Source: an uncultured Gammaproteobacteria bacterium
Lineage (GTDB): Bacteria; Pseudomonadota; Gammaproteobacteria; Enterobacterales; Psychrobiaceae
NCBI GenBank assembly: GCA_913060565.1
Contig: CAJXRU010000005.1
Coordinates: 1 to 64,000, forward strand
DNA: 64,000 nucleotides
Direction of reading: 5' to 3'
Part shown: positions 1-9,115 of the stretch, one piece after another
How positions within the stretch are numbered: position 1 is the first letter of the stretch
How the letters are laid out: the number at the start of each line of letters is the position of its first letter
The notes under the pieces: model-generated
Database searches by the model: none
Seen by the model: only the letters and a program-made list of their open reading frames with translations
What the model was told of the DNA's origin: nothing
Program-made: the position numbers and the translations under genes

Positions 1-26
1 CAGCGTCAGATGTGTATAAGAGACAG
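1..26 (+). other. Nextera sequencing adapter remnant (artefact)
   Basis: Bases 1-26 match the 3' part of the Illumina Nextera read-1 transposase adapter, ending in the 19-bp Tn5 mosaic end AGATGTGTATAAGAGACAG at 8-26. This is library DNA left on the contig end, not genome. It interrupts waaA and supplies the apparent stop codon of the minus-strand reading frame at 6-8. It also creates a false plus-strand reading frame beginning MCIRDR, which is a translation of the adapter. Confidence 0.97.
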
Positions 27-626
27 ATCGTTAGGTAACCCAAGGTTAGTGAATCGCTCACCATCACTGGCGTACTGCGCTGCGACACAGTCAAGGTTAT
101 TGAGCATTTCATGCATTAGCGGCGCGGCTTTGCTGAGGTACCCATTCATTGATTTTTCAGACATTCGCGCATTCGCCAGCAATATCGGGGTTTTAGCCTG
201 AGCAAGTTGATGAATTAAATTAGGCCAAAGCTCGGTTTCCATCACTATTGCAGCTTGCGGAGTTATTTGCTTTAAAAAACGCGCAACACTACCCGGTAGA
301 TCAATGGGCAAATAGCAATGCTCAACACTGGCACCAAAGAGTTTTTTTACCATCGCACTGCCAGTGGGTGTACTGGTTGTTACTAAAACTTGGTGTGAAG
401 GATAATCACTAACAATTTGCTTGATTAATGGGGCTGCAGCAATGGTTTCTCCTACTGAAACACTATGAATAAAAATGACTGGTTTAGTGATGCCTAAACG
501 TTTAAATCCAAACCGTTCAGCAACTCGGCCACGATAGTCTTCACTCTTAAAGGCGCGGTATAGTAAATATATCAGTACAAACGGAGTGGCTAAATACATA
601 AAAACATTGTAGAAAAAGCGATTCAT
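27..626 (-). CDS. waaA: 3-deoxy-D-manno-octulosonic acid (Kdo) transferase, N-terminal 200 residues (truncated by contig end)
   Basis: Inner-membrane-anchored glycosyltransferase that adds Kdo to lipid A precursor (lipid IVA) in lipopolysaccharide synthesis. The fragment begins with an N-terminal membrane anchor (about residues 8-24), followed by the GT30 N-domain with the family motifs PVIFIHSVSVGETIAA and VMETELWPNL. The second E of the SVGE region and the ETELWPN stretch are typical of KdtA. The ATG is at 624-626. Only the first 200 codons are genomic: the following LSLIHI and the stop come from the adapter. The C-terminal nucleotide-sugar domain is missing because the contig ends, so this is not a biological truncation. 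Confidence 0.93.
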
Positions 627-748
627 TGTTTTGCACTGACTCCGATAACAGGTTACATTGGCGAGGTGTTTAACGGCATTCTACGTTGTTTTAAGTGAAA
701 TCAAAATAACGGGCTTCAAACAAACAATAAGATAGTGAAAAGCTACGT

Positions 749-1414
749 ATGAAAACAAAAGATAAAATCATCCAAGGCAGCATCGAATTATTTAACCAGC
801 AGGGTGAGCGCAATGTGACGACGAATCACATTGCTGAATATGTTGGGATAAGCCCTGGTAATCTCTATTATCATTACCGCAATAAAGACGACATCATCCG
901 TTCTATATACAAACTCTATGAAAAGAACCTAGATCAAATGTTCCAACCTCAAGACTCAAGTAGTCAGGGAATGGATGAGATGATGTATTACTTAGAACGT
1001 GTTTTTTATTCGATGTGGCAATTTCGATTCTTTTACGCCAATTTACCTGACATTTTGGCGCGAGATCCTCAGCTACATGAACGATATCTTGTAGCTCAAA
1101 AATCACTTTACCAACGAATTGTTAGTACGTTAAAACAAGTGCGTAGTCAGGGGTTTATAACGCTAGATGATGCAATGATTGATGATTTAGCACATACATT
1201 AAAGCTCGTTGTAGCATTTTGGATTAGTTATCAACACACCCAAAGCTTAGGGGAAATTACCCAAGCAACAATTTCTCAGGGTGTTATTAAAGTATTTAAT
1301 GTCGTCAAGGGATATTTAACGCCGTCAGGCCTGAGTAATATTCAAGAAATTGAGAGTAAATATCTAATGATGATGAAAACTAATGCAATAGATATTGATA
1401 AGACATTAGTTTAA
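749..1414 (+). CDS. TetR/AcrR family transcriptional regulator
   Basis: A 221-residue DNA-binding repressor-type protein. Residues 1-60 form a TetR N-terminal helix-turn-helix (IIQGSIELFNQQGERNVTTNHIAEYVGISPGNLYYHYRNKDDI), and the rest is a helical ligand domain with no recognisable ligand signature. It lies between waaA (divergent) and kbl-tdh (same strand, 216 bp downstream), so control of kbl-tdh or of itself is possible but only inferred. A perfect inverted repeat spans its stop codon (see 1400-1424). Specific function is unknown. Confidence 0.88.
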   Translation: MKTKDKIIQGSIELFNQQGERNVTTNHIAEYVGISPGNLYYHYRNKDDIIRSIYKLYEKNLDQMFQPQDSSSQGMDEMMYYLERVFYSMWQFRFFYANLPDILARDPQLHERYLVAQKSLYQRIVSTLKQVRSQGFITLDDAMIDDLAHTLKLVVAFWISYQHTQSLGEITQATISQGVIKVFNVVKGYLTPSGLSNIQEIESKYLMMMKTNAIDIDKTLV

Positions 1415-1424
1415 CTAATGTCTT
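1400..1424. terminator. Palindrome spanning the tetR stop codon (terminator-like or operator)
   Basis: AAGACATTAGTT (1400-1411) and AACTAATGTCTT (1413-1424) are perfect inverted 12-mers with one central base. As RNA this would fold as a 10-bp stem with loop TTTAA containing the TAA stop. The next T-run (TTTTT) comes only about 15 bases later, so an intrinsic terminator is not certain. A DNA operator is the alternative. Confidence 0.5.
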
Positions 1425-1630
1425 AGGTAACTCCATTAGGTTTTTAATATTTAAAACAGTGTATTAAATACGTAATGATATCTTTACCATGAAATATTCT
1501 AATACTGCTTAAATATCCCACTTCAAAAGCTGATTTACTTTTTTAATCCGATTACACTTAACTCAATTATTTCGTAATGACGTGTCGCTAAGCAGCCTCT
1601 TCATTACCCAAATTTAAGTGAGGAGAGAAT

Positions 1631-2821
1631 ATGTCTAGCGCATTTAATCAATTTATTACTGAGCAACTAGAGCAAGTAAAAGCAGAAGGTCTTTATAAAG
1701 AAGAGCGGTTCTTACTGTCTCCTCAAGAAACTGACATTAGTGTTGCTAAAGGTGATGTTATTAACTTTTGTGCTAATAACTACTTAGGCCTCGCAAATCA
1801 CCCTCAATTAGTTGAAGCAGCGAAAGCTGGCTTAGATGCCAATGGCTTCGGCATGGCATCTGTACGCTTTATTTGTGGTACTCAAGACATTCACAAACAA
1901 CTAGAAAGTGATTTAAGTGCATTCTTGGGAATGGAAGACACTATTCTTTATTCTTCATGTTTTGATGCTAACGCTGGCTTATTTGAAACCCTATTAGGCC
2001 CAGAAGATGCAATTATCTCTGATGCACTAAATCATGCCTCAATCATTGATGGTGTACGTTTATGTAAAGCAAAACGTTTCCGTTATGCAAACAACGACAT
2101 GGCGGCACTAGAAGAGCAGCTTATCGCGGCAACTGAAGCAGGCGCACGTTTCAAACTTATTGCAACTGACGGTGTATTCTCAATGGATGGCGTTATCGCT
2201 AATCTAAAAGGTGTGTGTGACCTAGCTGATAAATACGGCGCTATGGTGATGGTTGATGACTCTCATGCAGTTGGTTTTGTTGGTGAAGAAGGTCGCGGAA
2301 CGCATGAATATTGTGAAGTGATGGATCGCGTAGACATTATCACTGGTACCTTAGGTAAAGCATTAGGCGGCGCGTCAGGCGGTTTTACATCGGCTAGCAA
2401 AGAAGTTGTTGAATGGTTGCGCCAACGTTCGCGCCCTTACTTGTTCTCAAATTCACTAGCACCAGCAATCGTAACAGCCTCTATCAAAGTATTAGACATG
2501 CTTAAAAATGGCCAAGAACTACGTGACCGCGTTAAGAGCAATGCTGAATACTTCCGCACACAAATGGGCGCTGCTGGTTTCACCATGGCTGGTGCCGATC
2601 ACGCCATTGTTCCTGTGATGTTAGGTGATGCAAAACTAGCGTCGACTATGTCTGACAAGCTGCTTGAAAAAGGCATTTACGTTATCGGTTTCTCTTTCCC
2701 TGTTGTGCCAAAAGGCCAAGCGCGTATTCGTACGCAAATGTCAGCGGCACATACTAAAGAGCAATTAGATCGCGCTATTGCTGCCTTTATCGAAGTTGGT
2801 AAAGAACTAGAGGTTATCTAA
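1631..2821 (+). CDS. kbl: Glycine C-acetyltransferase (2-amino-3-ketobutyrate CoA ligase)
   Basis: PLP enzyme that cleaves 2-amino-3-oxobutanoate with CoA to glycine and acetyl-CoA, the second step of threonine degradation. The 396 residues match the family length (about 398). Alpha-oxoamine synthase features are seen: [13 protein letters not shown] near the N terminus, [15 protein letters not shown] in the middle, and the PLP-lysine region [15 protein letters not shown] around residue 245. The start has a strong GAGGAG ribosome site seven bases upstream. The stop is 2 bp before the tdh ATG, so kbl-tdh is an operon and the unstable aminoketone can pass straight between the two enzymes. Confidence 0.97.
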   Translation: MSSAFNQFITEQLEQVKAEGLYKEERFLLSPQETDISVAKGDVINFCANNYLGLANHPQLVEAAKAGLDANGFGMASVRFICGTQDIHKQLESDLSAFLGMEDTILYSSCFDANAGLFETLLGPEDAIISDALNHASIIDGVRLCKAKRFRYANNDMAALEEQLIAATEAGARFKLIATDGVFSMDGVIANLKGVCDLADKYGAMVMVDDSHAVGFVGEEGRGTHEYCEVMDRVDIITGTLGKALGGASGGFTSASKEVVEWLRQRSRPYLFSNSLAPAIVTASIKVLDMLKNGQELRDRVKSNAEYFRTQMGAAGFTMAGADHAIVPVMLGDAKLASTMSDKLLEKGIYVIGFSFPVVPKGQARIRTQMSAAHTKEQLDRAIAAFIEVGKELEVI

Positions 2822-2823
2822 GC

Positions 2824-3849
2824 ATGAAAGCCTTAAGTAAATTAAAAGCCGAAAAAGGCATTTGGATGGTTGATGCGCCTACCCCGAAAATGGGCCATAA
2901 CGATCTATTAATCAAAATTAAGAAAACCGCCATTTGTGGCACCGATATGCACATCTATGGTTGGGATGAGTGGGCACAGCGCACTATTCCTGTACCTATG
3001 GTGGTTGGTCACGAATACGTAGGTGAAGTTGTTGGTATCGGCCAAGAAGTGAAAGGTTTTGAGCTTGGCGATCGTGTTTCTGGCGAAGGCCACATCACCT
3101 GTGGCCATTGTCGTAACTGTCGCGGTGGTCGCACACACTTGTGTCGTAACACAACGGGTGTTGGTGTTGATCGTGAAGGTTCATTTGCTGAATTCTTAGT
3201 AATTCCAGCATTTAACGCCTTTAAGTTACCAGATGATATTTCTGATGAATTAGCCGCGGTATTCGACCCTTTCGGTAACGCTGTTCACACGGCCTTGTCA
3301 TTTGATTTAGTCGGTGAAGACGTATTAATTACCGGTGCTGGTCCTATCGGCATTATGGCCGTTGCTATCTGTAAGCATGTTGGTGCGCGTAATGTTGTTA
3401 TTACTGATGTAAACCCATACCGCTTAGAACTTGCTAAGAAAATGGGTGCAACACGTGCTGTAAACGTTGCTAATGAAAAACTTGAAGATGTTATGAGCGA
3501 ATTGGGCATGACTGAAGGTTTTGACGTTGGTATGGAGATGTCAGGTGTTCCGATGGCGTTTCAGGGTATGCTAGAAGCCATGAATCACGGCGGTCGTATT
3601 GCCATGTTAGGTATTCCACCATCAGACATGTCAATTGATTGGGACAAAGTGATTTTCAAAGGCCTAGTAATCAAAGGCATCTACGGCCGTGAGATGTTTG
3701 AAACTTGGTACAAGATGGCAAGTTTAATTCAATCAGGTTTAGATATCTCGCCAATTATTACTCACCATTTCCCTATCGATGAATTTCAGAAGGGCTTTGA
3801 CGCGATGGAATCTGGCCAATCAGGTAAGGTTATTCTGCACTGGGATTAA
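2824..3849 (+). CDS. tdh: L-threonine 3-dehydrogenase
   Basis: Zinc-dependent NAD oxidoreductase that converts L-threonine to 2-amino-3-ketobutyrate, the substrate of the upstream kbl product. The 341 residues equal the E. coli enzyme. The catalytic zinc site is seen in [15 protein letters not shown] (Cys about 38) and GHEYVGEV (His about 63), and the structural zinc site in [15 protein letters not shown] (about 97-111). The Rossmann motif is [10 protein letters not shown] (about 172). It is followed by a clear intrinsic terminator, so the operon ends here. Confidence 0.97.
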   Translation: MKALSKLKAEKGIWMVDAPTPKMGHNDLLIKIKKTAICGTDMHIYGWDEWAQRTIPVPMVVGHEYVGEVVGIGQEVKGFELGDRVSGEGHITCGHCRNCRGGRTHLCRNTTGVGVDREGSFAEFLVIPAFNAFKLPDDISDELAAVFDPFGNAVHTALSFDLVGEDVLITGAGPIGIMAVAICKHVGARNVVITDVNPYRLELAKKMGATRAVNVANEKLEDVMSELGMTEGFDVGMEMSGVPMAFQGMLEAMNHGGRIAMLGIPPSDMSIDWDKVIFKGLVIKGIYGREMFETWYKMASLIQSGLDISPIITHHFPIDEFQKGFDAMESGQSGKVILHWD

Positions 3850-3877
3850 CTTTTGGTTGATTAGTGATGGATAATGG

Positions 3878-3903
3878 AAAGCCCAACGATGTTGGGCTTT
3901 TTT
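3878..3903 (+). terminator. Intrinsic terminator of kbl-tdh
   Basis: AAAGCCCAAC (3878-3887), loop GAT, GTTGGGCTTT (3891-3900), then further T to 3903. It lies 29 bases past the tdh stop. Confidence 0.9.
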
Positions 3904-3925
3904 GCGAGTAAAATATTAAAAGTGA

Positions 3926-4135
3926 CTATATACGCGCTGCTGAGTAGCCGTTTTTAAAGCCTTGAATAAAGCATTCAATTCCTTCTGGAATATTGTGAAT
4001 ATCGGCATTGGGGATGATTGAAAATACTAATAAACCAGCTGAAAAAACAATCGTTTGCTTAGGGTTACTTTTCTTGTTGGATACAAAGACTGCGATTGCT
4101 AAAGTGGCTAAAATGAGAATTTTAATAGTTAGCAT
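3926..4135 (-). CDS. Small membrane protein, unknown function
   Basis: A 69-residue product with two hydrophobic stretches (about residues 3-18 and 29-42) and a short polar tail. The ATG is preceded by AAGGAAA at suitable spacing, which supports a real gene. It reads in the same direction as recQ, which lies 63 bp upstream of it, so read-through from recQ is possible. I do not recognise the family. The coding call rests on the ribosome site, hydrophobic pattern and absence of an overlapping gene. Confidence 0.55.
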   Translation of the reverse strand: MLTIKILILATLAIAVFVSNKKSNPKQTIVFSAGLLVFSIIPNADIHNIPEGIECFIQGFKNGYSAARI

Positions 4136-4198
4136 AAATTTCCTTATTAATTGTCTATTGAGTTCTTTTTAAATTAGCACGTTATTACAGGCTAATCA

Positions 4199-6016
4199 TT
4201 AATTCTCAAACTGATATTCCCTAATCAACGCTAAGAAGTCATCGCCAAATTTCTCTAATTTACGCTCACCAACACCGTTTACGCGTAACAATTCGTAAGG
4301 TGTTTGAGGTTGCTGCTCGGCCATTTCTGCAAGACTAGCATCGTTAAAGACGACATAAGGTGGTACACCTTGAGCGTCGGCGATGGTTTTACGTAGGGTG
4401 CGCAGTTTAGCGAATAACACCTCGTCATAATCGTAATCATCTTTGCGACTACGGCCTTTGGCACTGTTTGAGCTCTTGCTAATGGCTTGTAGACGCGGCA
4501 CCGCAAGTTCTATGACTTTTTCGCCTTTTAGCGCACTACGGGCTTCTGGGTTTAATACCAAAATTGAACTGCGGGTGATGTCTTGGCGTAAATATCCTAA
4601 GTGAATAAGCTGGCGGAAGATACTGAGCCAATATTCTGCGCTGTGTTCAACACCGATACCGTAAGTGGTTAACTTGTCGTGGCCGTACTCTAAAACTCGT
4701 TGATTCTTAGAGCCGCGTAGTACATCGATGACATAGGCGACCCCAAAGTTTTGTTGCACGCGATACACACAAGATAGTGCTTTTTGTGCCACGACTGTGC
4801 CATCAAAATGCTGTGGTGGATCTAAGCAGATATCGCAGTTGCCACATTTACTTGAGCCGTATTCGCCAAAATAATGGAGTAATACTTGTCGGCGACAGGT
4901 TTGTGCTTCTGCAAAAGCCGCCATCGCATTAAGTTTTTGATGTTCAACTTGTTGTTGTGCTGGATTATTACCTTGCTCAATCAAAAAGCGTACACGACCG
5001 GTATCACTTGGGTCATAAAGCATTACGGCTTCTGCCGCCATACCATCACGACCAGCACGGCCGGTTTCTTGATAATACGACTCAATATTCTTGGGAATAT
5101 TGTAATGGATAACAAACCGTACATCAGGCTTGTCGATACCCATGCCAAAGGCCACCGTTGCCACCACAATATCGGTATCACCGCGAATAAAGCTCTCTTG
5201 CACACTCATGCGCTCGCTGTGTTCCATGCCGCCGTGATAACCCAGCACACTAAAGTTTTGCTGTTGAAGTTTAAACGCCGTTTCTTCAACTTGTTTTCGT
5301 GTGGTGCAATAGATAATGCCTGAGTTATTATCTTGGGTTTTCAGGTATTGCAGTAGCTGAGTAAACGGCTTGAATTTTTCATACAGGGTGTAGCGAATAT
5401 TAGGGCGATCAAAGCTTGCTTGATGATAAAACGGGTCGTTTAAATTAAGGCGCGACGAGATTTCTTGGCGTGTTGCATCATCGGCAGTCGCCGTTAACGC
5501 CATAATAGGTGGTGTAGGCAATACTGATTTTATTTGTCCGAGACTGGCATATTCAGGTCTAAAATCATGTCCCCATTGTGAGATACAATGAGCTTCATCA
5601 ATAGCAATCAAAGAAATATGCAATTGTTGAATGCGTTCTAAAAAGTTAGGCTGCAAAATTCGTTCTGGGGCGACATAAATTAGTTTTATCTCACCATATT
5701 GCATTGCGTTTAACACCTGCATGCTTTCTTCGCGTGTTTGACTCGAATTTAAGTACGCAGCAGCAACACCGTTGGCTTGTAGGGTATCAACTTGGTCTTT
5801 CATTAATGAAATGAGTGGTGATACGACAATAGTGAGTCCAGACATTAGTAGTGCTGGGATCTGGAAACAAAGTGATTTACCGCCGCCAGTAGGCATGATC
5901 ACCAAAGAATCACGATGACTCAATGCCTGTTCAATAATATCTAATTGTCCCGTGCGAAATTCACTATAACCAAATACTTGGCTCAGGACTTGTTGGGGAG
6001 TAGGGGGCTGCTGCAC
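4199..6016 (-). CDS. recQ: ATP-dependent DNA helicase RecQ
   Basis: 3'-5' superfamily 2 helicase of the RecF recombination pathway and fork repair. The 605-residue length is standard. Walker A is MPTGGGKS (about 41-48), the DEAH box is DEAHCISQWGHDFRPEY (about 139-155), and motif VI is YYQETGRAGRDG. The RQC zinc site is CRRQVLLHYFGE...CGNCDIC (about 375-398), followed by a winged helix and a C-terminal HRDC domain (about 525-600). The start is GTG at 6014-6016 behind AGAGA, because no upstream ATG is in frame. It is divergent from the YigI-type thioesterase gene, an adjacency similar to the E. coli yigI-pldA-recQ region. Confidence 0.96.
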   Translation of the reverse strand: MQQPPTPQQVLSQVFGYSEFRTGQLDIIEQALSHRDSLVIMPTGGGKSLCFQIPALLMSGLTIVVSPLISLMKDQVDTLQANGVAAAYLNSSQTREESMQVLNAMQYGEIKLIYVAPERILQPNFLERIQQLHISLIAIDEAHCISQWGHDFRPEYASLGQIKSVLPTPPIMALTATADDATRQEISSRLNLNDPFYHQASFDRPNIRYTLYEKFKPFTQLLQYLKTQDNNSGIIYCTTRKQVEETAFKLQQQNFSVLGYHGGMEHSERMSVQESFIRGDTDIVVATVAFGMGIDKPDVRFVIHYNIPKNIESYYQETGRAGRDGMAAEAVMLYDPSDTGRVRFLIEQGNNPAQQQVEHQKLNAMAAFAEAQTCRRQVLLHYFGEYGSSKCGNCDICLDPPQHFDGTVVAQKALSCVYRVQQNFGVAYVIDVLRGSKNQRVLEYGHDKLTTYGIGVEHSAEYWLSIFRQLIHLGYLRQDITRSSILVLNPEARSALKGEKVIELAVPRLQAISKSSNSAKGRSRKDDYDYDEVLFAKLRTLRKTIADAQGVPPYVVFNDASLAEMAEQQPQTPYELLRVNGVGERKLEKFGDDFLALIREYQFEN

Positions 6017-6155
6017 GTTATCTCTTTATTTATTGCTGAGGTATTAACCAGAGACTGTAGTGTAATCGAGTATCGATGGCTTGTCTTATTAAAATGCTTG
6101 TTTAAATTGATTGTATTACTTATTCTGTGGGCTGGTTAATCAAAGAGAAAACATC

Positions 6156-6623
6156 ATGGGGACACAACTAAGCGCTCAAACATTCAGGAAGATGCTTAAG
6201 GATATTTTTGAGCTACAGATGCCATTTCATCAATTAATTGGTCTTGAAATTCCGTGCTATGAAAATAACAAAATCGAATTAAAGATCGCAATGAAGCCTG
6301 AATTAGTTGGAAATATCATGCATGGCATTTTGCACGGCGGTGTCACGGCGAGCTTGTTGGATGTGGCTGGAGGCATGATTGTGTTTTCAGATGTACTTGA
6401 AAACATGGAAGACTTAAGCGAAGAAGCAGTTACTAAGCGCTTACAAAACTTAGGCACTATCGATTTACGTATTGATTATTTACGTCCGGGTCGCGGTAAA
6501 GAATTCACCGCTACAGCAACTGTGATTAGAACAGGTAATAAAGTTGCTGTTGCACGCATGGAATTACATAATGAGCAAGGCGATCACATCGCATTTGGCA
6601 CAGGCACCTATATGGTTGGATAA
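6156..6623 (+). CDS. yigI: YigI-type hotdog-fold acyl-CoA thioesterase
   Basis: PaaI-like hotdog protein predicted to hydrolyse medium/long-chain acyl-CoA in the cytoplasm. From the ATG at 6156 (behind AAAGAGAAA) it has 155 residues, the length I recall for E. coli YigI. Upstream in-frame codons back to 6111 (MYYLFCGLVN...) lack a ribosome site and homology. The hotdog core is NIMHGILHGGVTASLLDVAGG (about 51-71), with HGG and the D as active-site features, and DLRIDYLRPGRG follows. Its position next to recQ agrees with yigI in enterics. The substrate is inferred from the family. Confidence 0.88.
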   Translation: MGTQLSAQTFRKMLKDIFELQMPFHQLIGLEIPCYENNKIELKIAMKPELVGNIMHGILHGGVTASLLDVAGGMIVFSDVLENMEDLSEEAVTKRLQNLGTIDLRIDYLRPGRGKEFTATATVIRTGNKVAVARMELHNEQGDHIAFGTGTYMVG

Positions 6624-6661
6624 TTCAACTATACTTAATATTTTATGGTGCGAGCTCCTTC

Positions 6662-7411
6662 ATGTATTCCAAAATATTTAAGTATATTGTTATTTTATTT
6701 TGCTTTAATTGTGGCTCGTTATTAGCAAAACCTATCACCGTTGTTACGGAATATTTGCCTCCTTTCCAAATAAAAAAAGAAGACGGTTCTCTCGGCGGCT
6801 ACTCCACTGCGGTGGTTAATCGTTTATTTGAATTAACAAATTTGCGTTCAAAAGTATTCGTGTTGCCATGGGCACGGGCTTTTTTGATGGCTAAGAAAGA
6901 GCCTAATATTTTGATTTATTCGATGATCAGAACAAAAGAACGTGAATCTCAATTTCAGTGGGTAGGTAACCTACAAACTCAACATTTCCATTTGTGGGGC
7001 CTAAAGAAAAACTTTAACCAACCACTAGCATCACTTGACGAGGCTAAGAAGTATCGCATTTCAACCTCCAAAGGTTATAGCTCTGCCTATTTTTTGAAAG
7101 AGAATGGTTTTACTAATGTTTTGTTGACCGCTAGAGACACGCAAAATGTAGGCATGTTGTACAAAGAACGCGTGGATATTATTTCTGGACCTGCATTGCT
7201 ACTAAAATATATGGTCTCTGAACTTGGATATGACCCAAGTCAGTTGCAACGATTACATGAAGTTAAAGCACTCAATAAGGATATGTCGATTGCTTTTAGT
7301 AAAGACACAGATCCTAAATTGGTAAGACGCTTTAAAGTGGCGTTTAACTATTTAGAAAAAACTGGCGAATTAGCAAAAATAAAACGCCAGTGGGGAATTA
7401 CAAAGTATTAG
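6662..7411 (+). CDS. Periplasmic solute-binding protein, family 3 type
   Basis: A 249-residue secreted protein with an N-terminal signal peptide (about residues 1-22, KYIVILFCFNCGSLLA then KP). An SBP_bac_3-like fold follows: ITVVTEYLPPFQ at the start of the mature chain and GGYSTAVVNRLFE. The C-terminal end resembles the TGELAKIKRQWG pattern of amino-acid-binding proteins. No permease or ATPase gene is adjacent, so it may be a stand-alone binder of the kind common in Alteromonadales rather than part of a local ABC transporter. The ligand is unknown. Confidence 0.85.
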   Translation: MYSKIFKYIVILFCFNCGSLLAKPITVVTEYLPPFQIKKEDGSLGGYSTAVVNRLFELTNLRSKVFVLPWARAFLMAKKEPNILIYSMIRTKERESQFQWVGNLQTQHFHLWGLKKNFNQPLASLDEAKKYRISTSKGYSSAYFLKENGFTNVLLTARDTQNVGMLYKERVDIISGPALLLKYMVSELGYDPSQLQRLHEVKALNKDMSIAFSKDTDPKLVRRFKVAFNYLEKTGELAKIKRQWGITKY

Positions 7412-7417
7412 AGTTTG

Positions 7418-8473
7418 TTACTCACCAATATCTTGCTTAGATTGGATAAATGAAGATACTAACGCTGCTAACCCTTGCCCGACATCACTGACTCCCGCTT
7501 CAATTCCTGACGGATGCTGACATGGCGCGCCTTCTGCAAGGTGTAAATAACAAGATTGTGGTAACTGAGCAATCGCGTGGACATAAAATTGCGCATCAGT
7601 CATCTCAACACCAACATTTGTATAGGCACTTGCCGGCATGAAAGAAATTGCGTCAACGTCTAGCTCAATGCCAACAGGCGCATTACTGTCATTAAGGTAA
7701 CAGCATGCATCGTTAATTGCTTGCTCAAATGACACCTCACGTCTGACATATATCTGCTGATAACTGACATAAGGAAAGTGATGCTTGTTGAGGCTACTAA
7801 TATTGGCAGCTGAATTTTTTAATTCATGCATTCCCAACGAGAAGTAATGGCTCAGCAGGCTTTCATTTGCAGCATAGCTAAAACCGTTTCCGCTATGACG
7901 CCCTTCAATACTTCTAAAGTCCGTGTGTGGATCTAGATTAACAGCAGCCATTGGTTGTTCTTTCGCTTGGCTCATCCCTTTGAGAATGCCATAGGCATTG
8001 TTATGACCGCCTCCGATAACGATTGGGATTAGGTTCAGCTTCGCAATAGCTTGGATTACTGCGCTCACTCGTTCATCTAACTGACTCACAAGTTCACGAA
8101 TAGTGTTTAGTCCGCTTGCTGTTGTTAGATCTAAATCATCGCTTAATTTTTGTAGATCATCAGTAATAACATGGCCTAATAAGCCAATCTCATTGCTACG
8201 AATAAAATTGTTCTGCTGTAGATTTAAAAAGCGTGATAAGAATGCTTGCCAACCTTGTGTGCTGCCGCCTCGTCCTAAATTTGCACGCGGGCCAATATCT
8301 TCAGGAATACCTAATAAAATGAATTTGGCGCCTTGGTTCTTGAAAGTCGCTAATACTTGTTCAAGGTTATTTGAATCAGGAAAAAGTAGCTGTTGGCCAA
8401 TTTTTATCTCATGTAGACGCTCACTAATAAGTGGTGCGACTGAGCTGGCGGTCGAGAATTGAATTTGTGTCAT
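7418..8473 (-). CDS. Formimidoylglutamase / arginase-family ureohydrolase
   Basis: Predicted binuclear-manganese hydrolase. The arginase metal-binding motifs are present: GGGHNNAYG (about 153), NLDPHTDFR (about 179, the DxHxD motif) and ELDVDAIS (about 268, the DxD motif). N-terminal ILLGIPEDIGPRANLGRGGS resembles HutG-type formimidoylglutamases, which release formamide from N-formimidoyl-glutamate in histidine breakdown. No other hut gene is nearby, so the substrate is inferred. I start it at the ATG at 8471-8473 (351 residues). The frame extends upstream only to a TTG at 8518. Agmatinase or another ureohydrolase activity is possible. Confidence 0.8.
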   Translation of the reverse strand: MTQIQFSTASSVAPLISERLHEIKIGQQLLFPDSNNLEQVLATFKNQGAKFILLGIPEDIGPRANLGRGGSTQGWQAFLSRFLNLQQNNFIRSNEIGLLGHVITDDLQKLSDDLDLTTASGLNTIRELVSQLDERVSAVIQAIAKLNLIPIVIGGGHNNAYGILKGMSQAKEQPMAAVNLDPHTDFRSIEGRHSGNGFSYAANESLLSHYFSLGMHELKNSAANISSLNKHHFPYVSYQQIYVRREVSFEQAINDACCYLNDSNAPVGIELDVDAISFMPASAYTNVGVEMTDAQFYVHAIAQLPQSCYLHLAEGAPCQHPSGIEAGVSDVGQGLAALVSSFIQSKQDIGE

Positions 8474-8551
8474 AGTAGGCGTTATTTGTGAAACTAAATT
8501 GAACGCTTTATAACACAAACTAATGTGTTACAAAGCGATAAAGATGGGTAA

Positions 8552-9037
8552 TTATTCGATATCTAATGGATCTGGCGACAAGATAATGCCAGTTGAATCG
8601 GCATAAACATGATCTTCAGGCAAAAAAGTAACACCGCCAAAATTGACGGGCATGTCTGTTTCACCATCTTGACTATCATTGGCTAATACTGGAATAGAGG
8701 CCAATGCTTGAATGCCAAGATCTAGTTCGTCAATTAAATCTACTTCGCGAATACAGCCATAAACAATGATTCCTTCCCAGCCGTTGTCTAATGCAAGCTC
8801 GGCAAGTTCAAAATCGACCAGCGCTCTGCGTAGCGAGCCGCCGCCATCAATGACTAATACTTTGCCTGCACCACTTTGGGTCAACGCTTCGCGAATAAGG
8901 CCATAGGCTTCGTGGCATTTGATAGTAACAACTTCACCACCAAATGAATTACGACCACCAAAATTGGCAAACATAGGCTCTACTACATCGACGCTGTCTA
9001 AGTACATGTCGCATAATTCAGAAGTATTGTATTGCAT
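8552..9037 (-). CDS. rraA: Ribonuclease E activity regulator RraA
   Basis: A 161-residue trimeric protein that binds RNase E (and DEAD-box helicases) and lowers RNA turnover. It is the same length as E. coli RraA and close throughout: [32 protein letters not shown] at the N terminus, [21 protein letters not shown] in the middle, and the C-terminal [24 protein letters not shown] ending DPLDIE. It sits downstream of ntrBC on the same strand with a 78-bp gap. Confidence 0.96.
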   Translation of the reverse strand: MQYNTSELCDMYLDSVDVVEPMFANFGGRNSFGGEVVTIKCHEAYGLIREALTQSGAGKVLVIDGGGSLRRALVDFELAELALDNGWEGIIVYGCIREVDLIDELDLGIQALASIPVLANDSQDGETDMPVNFGGVTFLPEDHVYADSTGIILSPDPLDIE

Positions 9038-9115
9038 GGTCAGATCCCATTATCTAAGAGTTACTTAGATAGTAGCTCATGACACTATCAATGCCAAGAT
9101 GCGACTGTTGCCAAC

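Noticed and set aside
4886-5323. 145-codon frame opposite recQ
   Set aside because: It lies wholly antisense to a well-conserved helicase domain; no family or ribosome site was recognised.
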